Source of the DNA: Chytridium lagenaria
Lineage: Eukaryota > Chytridiomycota > Chytridiomycetes > Chytridiales > Chytridiaceae
Assembly: GCA_025449115.1 (NCBI GenBank)
Contig: JAHLKC010000168.1
Span: 1 to 64,000, forward strand
Length of the DNA stretch: 64,000 bases
Direction of reading: 5' to 3'
Shown here: positions 57,734 to 64,000 of the stretch, piece by piece
Numbering within the stretch: position 1 is the first letter of the stretch
How the letters are laid out: every line of letters begins with the position of its first letter
Translations under genes and position numbers: made by a program
Notes under the pieces: generated by a model
Seen by the model: the letters and a program-made list of their open reading frames with translations, nothing else
Database searches by the model: none
What the model was told of the DNA's origin: nothing

Positions 57734-58360
57734 GACGGAATAATTAATTTTGGCACAAGGGAGGTAGTATTAGGCAGGCAGGTATATTAGGTGCGTTGAG
57801 GTGACAGATAGTAATATTTTTAAAATTAAAAATAATAAATAATTTTTTAAAATTAAAATTAAATATAGAGAAAGGGAAAGGGGGGTGGGGGAAATGGATT
57901 AGGAACAAGAATAAAATAAATAAAATAAAATAAAAATAAATAAATAGAATAACCAATTAGAAAATAACCAGAAATCTGACACTTTCCTTTTTAGAACATT
58001 TATAAAACACACCAGATTTTTATTTTTACTTTAAAGTTACACACATCACAGAGACATTATTATTGTTATTATTTATTTATTTATATTTATTTAATCATCA
58101 TCAACTGATAAAAACAAGGTATATACCGTGGTAACCTATTAACACCTACCTATATTCATATGAAGGAATGATGAATCAAGTCAGTGCTGACATTTCACAC
58201 ACACCTTATCTCTATTTTAGACTCTCTCTGTCTGTCTGTCTTGTCATTTATCAATTATTTTAATTATAAATAAATATTAAATTATTACACAGAGACATGA
58301 CAATTACCCTCCTTCTCCCCCAAAAGAAAAACTCCGTCCCACTCACCCCCCTTTTCCTTG
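57734..58360. other. AT-rich spacer
   Basis: Promoter of the homeodomain gene. AAATAAATAAAATAAAAT and TTATTTATTTATTTA tracts, TCTGTCTGTCTGTC near 58230. No gene seen. Confidence 0.5.
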
Positions 58361-58450
58361 CGAAAAAAACCCAGCTTAATGTACTCCATCCTAACCCTCC
58401 TTCTCCCCCGAAAAAAAAACCCAGCTTAATGTACTCCATCCTAACTCTCC
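58361..58450. repeat. 48-bp tandem duplication
   Basis: Two copies (58361-58408 and 58409-58450) of a unit starting CGAAAAAAACCCAGC and containing TTAATGTACTCCATCCTAAC, differing by two A and one T/C change. They lie just before the ABC transporter fragment. Confidence 0.9.
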
Positions 58451-58489
58451 TGGAAACCCCCAACGTTGAAAACAAACAGCCAAAGGCTG

Positions 58490-59070
58490 GATGTACCTCA
58501 TCAGCCTCTTCACCTGCATGTCTCGCTGTCATCTTCATATCAGGTCCAGCAAGCGGGTTCACAGGATCCTGGCTCAACCGCGTCCAAGACGAGCTCATGG
58601 AATCCACCGACAACCACGTCAACATGGTCAATGAGATGTTGAATGGGATCCGTATCATCAAGTATTTTAAGTGGGAACGGTTTTTCGAACAAAAGGTACA
58701 GAAGGCACGGAAGACGGAGAATTGTAATATCATTCGATTGGCGATGGTGTATCTTGCTTTTGGGTTGATGGGGTATGGGTCTTCGTTGGTGATGGCTTTT
58801 GCGACGTTTGCGTCTTATACGGAGATTTTTGGAAAGGAGTTGACGGCTGCTACGCTTTCACGGGGTTACTCCTTTTGGGGTTGTCGCGGATTGGTGGGAT
58901 GTTGCCGTATGAGATTATGACGATATTGCAGGCAAATGTGTCTGTGGATTGGATTAAGAATTTTTTGAATGAGCCGGAGCTTGAACGGTTTGAGGGGAAG
59001 GAGGTAGGGTGGGGAGGGGGTGGTTTATCCGTCGGCTGTTGGGTTTGTGGGGGCGAGGTTTAGGTATTTT
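58490..59070 (+). pseudogene. ABCC-type ABC transporter fragment (part of a transmembrane domain only)
   Basis: After an acceptor at 58489 the reading GWMYLISLFTCMS shifts frame to LAVIFISGPASGFTGSWLNR. It continues VQDELMESTDNHVNMVNEML, NGIRIIKYFKWERFFEQKVQ, LTAATL, then after another shift LLLGLSRIGGMLPYEIMTIL, QANVSVDWIKNFLNEPELER and FEGKE. This is the fourth to sixth helices plus the coupling loop of an ABCC/MRP exporter. FVGARFRYFSG near 59040 resembles the first strand of nucleotide-binding domain 1, but no Walker A, signature or Walker B follows, and no earlier TMD helices precede. A full ABCC gene would need about 4 kb. It is therefore a relic cut on both sides, not a working transporter. 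Confidence 0.7.
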
Positions 59071-59109
59071 AGTGGGGAAGGGAAGAGTGAGGGTGATGAG
59101 AGGGTGGGG

Positions 59110-59830
59110 GAGAGTACCCCTCCCAACATCCGTCACAGCCGCCGCGCTGATCATTGTGGTGTTGGTGTTTGCGTACACACGACGACGAAAGGTGCCTGTG
59201 ATTAAGGAGGACGTGGTGGCGGAATTGAAGAAGGCGAGACCTGTGTCGTTGGTGTCGGTCGCTTCGTCGGTGGTGTCGGTTGGAGGGTGGGTGGTTGGAC
59301 GGTTGACAAGAGGAAAGGTCGAGGAGAGGATTCAGGAAATAAGGTGGAGGAAAGGAAGAGTGAAGGAGAGGAAGAGTTATCTAGGGAAGATGATGCCTAG
59401 AGTGCGGTATGTTGTATTCCACACAATCCCACATTATTGGAGACAAGCCAGTTCTCATTCCTTTTCTTTCTTTACATTACATGCATCAATGGGCAGATTA
59501 AAACTATGTTCTCTACGGTCACGCGTGGTCCGAATTCCATTCCGTGGTACGTTCCAGCCCTCAGACTTCCAAACCCCTTTTCTAACCATCCTTTTTAAAG
59601 AAAGCATTGAGGTCAGGGATGAGTAAAGTTGCAGTGGAAGAGGGGAGACCGATGATACGATCAACGGAACCGATCAGGAGAGTTCAGGTTGGGGATGTCA
59701 ATGTTGGGAGTTTAGAGGGGGTGAAGTGGAAGGCAGATGCACCTTTTGCGGAAGGTGCTGAACACATTAAAGTATTTTTGTTTGTGTTTTTTTCTTGTTC
59801 TTCCCTCCCCTCATCACACTCTAAGATACT
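59110..59830 (+). CDS. Unrecognised single-span membrane protein
   Basis: Exons about 59110-59406, 59497-59580 and a third coding-like segment to about 59770. A membrane segment SVTAAALIIVVLVFAYTRRR is followed by KVPVIKEDVVAELKKARPVS, SVVSVGGWVVGRLTRGKVEE and ERIQEIRWRKGRVKERKSYL, then IKTMFSTVTRGPNSIPWYVP. After a frame change come MSKVAVEEGRPMIRSTEPIR and GDVNVGSLEGVKWKADAPFA. Basic and amphipathic after the span. It directly follows the ABC fragment but has no ABC features. Start and end are uncertain. Confidence 0.35.
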
Positions 59831-59896
59831 CTGATTACATATGCTCCTGGCATTATCTACCACTTCTTCACTTCCGCCCCCTTCCATCCCCGCCGA

Positions 59897-59922
59897 TCCA
59901 CAATTGTGTACACAATTGTGGA
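59897..59922. repeat. 26-bp perfect palindrome
   Basis: TCCACAATTGTGT followed by ACACAATTGTGGA is identical on both strands, with no spacer. It contains two CACAATTGTG half-modules. Downstream of the membrane protein gene, in non-coding sequence. Confidence 0.95.
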
Positions 59923-60233
59923 CGCCATCCATTTCTAATGGTGGAGATGTGCGGGATTGGTCGAAGGGGTGATAGTGTGTGATGGGGTTGATGTTGGCTA
60001 TGGATACATATGTAACTGAGTATGTAAAGTAGGTGTTTTGACTGTATGGGAGTTGGGGCTGTCCAGCACAATCAAAAAATATTGCTGCAAAGCATAATAA
60101 GGTAATTAATGTCTGTCCATATATTTATATATCATGACGGGTAAAAAAAGCATGGTAAGGGCCCACTAGGTGTCCTGCACAGCTGGTGGTGATCCGTAAT
60201 GATATTAATAACAATAACAAAGCCGAAAGTGAT

Positions 60234-60269
60234 GGAAACAGCTCACGCCAAATGGCGTGAGCTGTTTCC
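60234..60269. repeat. Perfect 17-bp inverted repeat (hairpin)
   Basis: Left arm GGAAACAGCTCACGCCA (60234-60250), AA spacer, right arm TGGCGTGAGCTGTTTCC (60253-60269). All 17 pairs match. Located 130 bp past the stop of the nitrite reductase fragment in otherwise A/T-rich sequence. Confidence 0.97.
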
Positions 60270-60397
60270 CATCGCAAAAAATGAAATTTTATTTACAAGA
60301 AATTGTCTAATTTAATATTGTCAAAAAGATTTGACAACTGTACATCAGAGTCCACATACAAAGCTAAGCCTCAACACACCACACCACCTCAGCTGGG

Positions 60398-61064
60398 TTA
60401 ATAAGGCGCGCGGGGAAACAGCACCTCTACATCGTCTCCAGTGACCCGGACTTTAAAGGTGGCAAGCGCGTAAGGGGAGGATGGGTCAATGGGGCACCGG
60501 TTTCCATGTTGAACGCCTTTTTGTGGTTGGGGCAGGAGAGTTTAGGGGTGGATCCTTCTCCACCTGTTGTGCCGAGGATGGAGGAGGAGAGCACGATAGC
60601 GCGTTTGTAGGGACACATATCTTCATGTAAAGGCTGAAATGGGGGCACGCGGTAGGGGGGTGTAAAAAACAAAAAAAAAAAGTACAAGACTTACATTCTG
60701 AGTGTGAATTCTAAACAAAGCAACCTGCACATCCACTGCACCCCCCGAATTCATCCAACAACCCCGTTTCCCAACTCCAATCCACTTTATCCCTTCCTCC
60801 CTCCACGCAAACGTGTTGGGAGGATCCTCCATCACATCTTTTGTCTCAGTCAGGGTCGGTGATGACGACGGAGACGCCGTGGGGGTGGGTAAGCCTCGGC
60901 TGGAGATGGAATGACGGGTGCATCGTCAGGTTTCCAATCGGCAGGACAGAGTTGGTTTCGCTCTTTAACAAAATCAATGACGAGTTGGGTTTCATCCGTC
61001 TTGGCAAATTGCTTGAATTGAGCCCATGAAGCTGGGTTTTTAACGACTTCAGTCCTCTCGCTTT
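60398..61064 (-). pseudogene. 5'-truncated assimilatory nitrite reductase, C-terminus with Rieske domain
   Basis: Segment 61064-60695 reads RTEVVKNPASWAQFKQFAKT, DETQLVIDFVKERNQLCPAD and WKPDDAPV, the C-terminal end of the NirB/SiR part. After a frame change it continues MEDPPNTFAWREEGIKWIGV and VDVQVALF. An intron (60694-60634) leads to the NirD-like Rieske part: MCPYKRAIVLSSSILG, SCPNHKKAFNMETGAPL, then after a frame change LATFKVRVTGDDVEVLF, with stop at 60398. Fungal NiiA fuses these parts in about 1100 aa, and the flavin and siroheme domains should lie beyond 61064, but that sequence is unrelated. The Rieske C-x-H is C-P-Y: the codon at 60607-60609 is TAC, not CAC, so a cluster ligand is lost. 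Truncation and ligand loss together argue for a dead copy. Confidence 0.72.
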
Positions 61065-61881
61065 AAAAAACTTACAGTTAGAAAGCAAGAAGGGATGGGG
61101 ATAATTAAAGCATTATAAGATAATAGATTAATCAAACGCGAAAAACTACTTTTTGAACCATCAATGTATCCAATATTGCTTTTTTCTTTCTTCAAATTTA
61201 CACAATCCACCACCACTCCCCCATCCTCTATCTCATCAACGTCTGCCGTTCTAATTTAGACCAGTAGCTTTATCCAGTGGATGCTGGTATCATGGTGTAC
61301 GGCAAGGACCAAAATGACCTTGGAGTCCATGCATCCAACACTTGCGACAGTGTCTCGTGTGCTGATGACCCTGACACAAGTGCTGATGTCATCGTTGATG
61401 CTGATGGCCCCATCCAACCTACACGTCATCATACTCCAGAATACGACCAAAGGGCCTATATCCGTGACATTGGTCCATTGGGGACGCCCGTCATGGTGCG
61501 AGAACCCCTCGAGATGCTCGACGCGCTGTCTGTGTTTTCCAGTGGCCGACAGACCTCCCCAGGACACCAAGGATGTCTTTAGACTGTGATGGTCACTGGA
61601 TAGTGGAATCTTCCACTGGCTCTCTTCCAACGTGCGACGCAACCTCACCACACGCACCAGCAATCTTATATTGGTAAGTCCAATAGTCCAATGTCATGGT
61701 TGAGAACCCATTTCCTTCAAACCCAAGTATTCAGCCTCTACCCTGGATGAACTATGAGAAGCAGAGATGTGCTTTATCCTTTATCAATGAACCAAAAGGT
61801 TGATTCAACGCCAATACCCATGTTCCCTTCATTAGCCCCTAGAGGCCGACAATTCCACATCCTTCCTTCAGTAATGGTTAT
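61065..61881. other. Breakpoint region between the nitrite reductase fragment and the OTU gene
   Basis: 61065-61260 is non-coding. 61260-61600 is open in several frames on both strands and of even base composition, unlike the neighbours. No frame has a recognisable domain, so no gene is called. The sequence style matches the OTU segment to the right, so it may be part of the same inserted element. Confidence 0.4.
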
Positions 61882-63168
61882 TTGACACGTCAATCTGCCC
61901 CACTCCTACTACTTTCCTCTCTTGCGCTGTTATTCTTTGCAAGCCTTAAACCATCTCGTCATGTTGCAACCTCTTTCATTTACCTAATAACTGTAACCTT
62001 TTCCACAACCATCAATGTCATATCATCACAGACTGACGGAAACCAGAAAGACTCGCACATGGAAGCCACGTCATTCAGAGCTCCCAAAGTTGACGCAGCG
62101 CTCCACTTGAAGAGCATCTGGGATCGACTCATGGTGGAGTCTTCACCAGAACCACTTCTTCAAAAAAGACTACAGGAGCAACAGAATGATGCAAGCCTGC
62201 ATTGCGACAAGCCATCAAGCCATCTCCCTTCAAATCCAAGATCATCTACGGTACCATGTGCATTACCTCAACAACATACCTTTCCCTTGGATCCACCTCA
62301 GGTAATCTTTACTCTTCCATCCACATTTCCCATTGACACAAAGCTAATGCATGTCTGCAGCAACAGATCCCAGTTTCCTGCTCGAGACGAGCGTGAGATT
62401 GAGAAAGAGGCCATTGCCATGTTTATTGGAGAGGTCACGAACATGAGTCTGACATATAATCGCGATTACATTGATGCTTCGTCGGTTGTCTTGGAACGTT
62501 CAAGAATCACTACTCTATCTCGTTGGGAAGACATCCCCTTGGACTCGACCGCTGAATACATGTTCAGAGGAATAAGAGGGGACGGAAACTGCATGCTCCG
62601 TTCCATTGTTTATGCCTTGGTCGGACATCAAGATGACGATACAGTCAGACGAGTGAGGAGATGGTTGGCAAATTACATGGAGGGAGAGACACGTCCTGGT
62701 GATGACGTGGGGAGAAGAGTCTTTGATTTGATACCTCTGCCTAGACAGGCATATGTTGAGATGAGCCAAGATGGTGTTCATGTTGGTCGAGACGGTCTTA
62801 TGGTGCTAGCACACTTGCTGTAAGTCTTTTTTAAATCCATTCTACAATTGCGAGTTCAAGAAACAAACACTAATACATCCATTTTACATGCAGTCAACGT
62901 CCTGTAAGGGTCTATGAGACGGAAGCTTACCAAAGAACAGTGACGGACTACCTACCAGGTCTCGGATCAGGACTGGTGGTTGATGATCCTATCGTCCTGC
63001 ATTTACAAGGACGCCACTATTCCGTGATTGCAAGACACCAGCTTAACCCTTTACCTGTATGTTCCATTATAACAATTGATCCCTTCATACTTTAGCGTAT
63101 TGGACTATTAATAACTCTTTTTTGCCTATAGCTGAGAATGAATCCGACGCTCAGGGCAATTTTAACAG
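61882..63168 (+). CDS. OTU-domain cysteine protease (deubiquitinase-like), perhaps mobile-element borne
   Basis: Exons 61882-62819, 62894-63056 and 63132-63168, continuing downstream. A hydrophobic N-terminal stretch (SAPLLLLSSLALLFFASLKP) may be a signal or an upstream artefact; Met-61 (MEATSFRAPKVDAALH) is another start. The OTU core is MFRGIRGDGNCMLRSIVYAL, with the D-G-N-C catalytic box at 62581-62592, then RRWLANYMEGETRPGDD, AYVEMSQDGVHVGRDGLMVL and GLVVDDPIVLHLQGRHYSVI, with the catalytic His at 63014-63016. OTU proteases cleave ubiquitin chains. In early fungi many single-OTU genes lie in transposons. This stretch has balanced codon use, no poly-amino-acid runs and no frame breaks, all unlike the rest of the window. 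Confidence 0.8.
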
Positions 63169-63389
63169 GTACTCTTGACCATAGGAGAGCCACCTCCACG
63201 AGAATCAGTCGGTTTGACGGATATCCGGTCGCAGTCCCTTGTTCACCGCCGTGTCAATAGAACAAGTTAGCAAGAGCCGCACGAAGCCAACCCTTTCAGA
63301 TGTCACAAATGTAACTTTTGTTATTTTATACTGTTAAAACAATCCAAGCTTCATATTCTAACACTTGTTTCCACGTCATTCAACAAACT

Positions 63390-64000
63390 CAGGTCGTAAT
63401 GGATCCAAGCACCCATTGTGGGTGATGACAATAACAACAATTTTATGCCCGTCACTGGAAATGCAAAGGTGAGTAATATCTTTTAGATAGGCTTGGACGG
63501 ATTACCTCCTTTCATTAAATCTCTAACCCCTTACACTTCTACACAGAGGGCTAACAGAAAGGCACCGCTTGCCAAACCCTTCACAAGGAATTCTAAAAGA
63601 AAATACTCTAGTGCTACAATGGCAACAAGGCCGATGAATGAACCACCGCCGAGAAGAAGCAACGCACAACGAAAAAGAAGGTGGTCGATCTCGCAAAAGA
63701 AGATGCAATCGGCAAAAGGGTTCACATGTCAACTCTCACAAGGAAAGGTTACGTCAACTAAAGGCGACAGAGAAGACGTTGAAAACCAAGACCAGCATGG
63801 GACCTCGAGGGAAGAAAAAGGAGCGTGTAGAGGGACCAGGTAGTCCAACATTACTTTTCCAGTACTCTAAATTATGACTACGAACCAAAACTTTACACAA
63901 TAGTCTGCTCATCATGCGCCAAGAACGGCTACCTATCCACCCAGCACCTGTCAAGCCGGACCAATTTTGTCCTTACAATTCGAATCCTCTCATCAGAGCG
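63390..64000 (+). CDS. Downstream exons or second gene: basic, Lys/Arg-rich protein, incomplete
   Basis: An acceptor before 63392 and a GTGAGT donor at 63472 bound a piece reading NGSKHPLWVMTITTILCPSL. A further segment (RGLTERHRLPNPSQGILKEN) begins near 63547. From about 63640 a strongly basic frame runs RSRKRRCNRQKGSHVNSHKE and TLKTKTSMGPRGKKKERVEG. The last 100 bp read VCSSCAKNGYLSTQHL and continue past the window. It could be the C-terminus of the OTU protein (same strand, phase possible) or a second ORF of the same element. Exon joins are not settled. Confidence 0.4.

Noticed and set aside
61256..61663. Minus-strand 135-codon frame as a gene
   Set aside because: The plus strand is equally open in two frames over the same bases. 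No domain or splice site favours any of them.
1..64000. CRISPR arrays or bacterial operons
   Set aside because: All direct repeats found are tandem or adjacent without unique equal-length spacers, and the genes have spliceosomal introns.

Overview
The window comes from a filamentous or zoosporic fungus, most likely an early-diverging lineage such as Chytridiomycota (inferred). Coding DNA is GC-moderate, C-biased at third positions and full of Pro/Ser/Thr/Gln stretches. Introns are many and short (39-100 nt, GT..AG). Spacers are AT-rich with AATA/TAAA microsatellites. The recognisable genes are fungal in character: a Rua1-C zinc-binding factor, a TALE homeodomain factor, a secreted fungalysin (M36), a subtilase (S8), a MINPP-type histidine acid phosphatase and a fungal GT2 glycosyltransferase.

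Layout. 1-0.7 kb: 3' end of an IMPACT/YIH1 gene. 0.97-5.0 kb: three tandem vacuolar iron transporter (VIT1/CCC1) paralogues with identical gene structure. 6.6-8.9 kb: Rua1-C-domain regulator. 8.9-11.9 kb: AT-rich spacer. 11.9-15.1 kb: VOC/glyoxalase-fold protein and a helical protein of unknown function. 16.7-21.7 kb: large Ser/Pro-rich coiled-coil protein followed by a 123-bp tandem repeat. 22.9-26.1 kb: fungalysin with a Thr-rich linker. 28.5-33.5 kb: HKRS-repeat protein, a type II membrane protein and a membrane-anchored YtcJ-like amidohydrolase. 33.9-35.5 kb: VWKA-like vWA protein. 36.4-37.1 kb: small secreted Cys protein. 38.8-43.0 kb: subtilase with a 4-nt micro-exon. 43.4-45.0 kb: AAAP amino acid transporter. 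45.7-50.3 kb: GT2 enzyme and an upstream unknown gene. 51.3-57.7 kb: MINPP-like phosphatase, a possible USP-like protein and the homeodomain factor. 58.3-61.1 kb: gene relics (ABCC transporter fragment, 5'-truncated nitrite reductase lacking a Rieske ligand) with two perfect palindromes. 61.2-64 kb: OTU cysteine-protease gene and a basic protein, possibly part of a mobile element.

How the genes fit together (inference): secreted M36 and S8 proteases, the membrane-anchored amidohydrolase, the secreted phosphatase and the amino acid permease suit osmotrophic scavenging of protein and phytate. The iron transporters would store or detoxify iron in the vacuole.

Caveat: almost every long gene with a recognisable domain carries one or more single-base frame breaks that split an otherwise conserved domain. 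They go in both directions and often sit at or near homopolymers, so many products are reconstructed across frames. The simplest reading is uncorrected indels in the assembly, so single frame breaks should not by themselves be read as pseudogenes. No convincing tRNA, rRNA or CRISPR array was seen.
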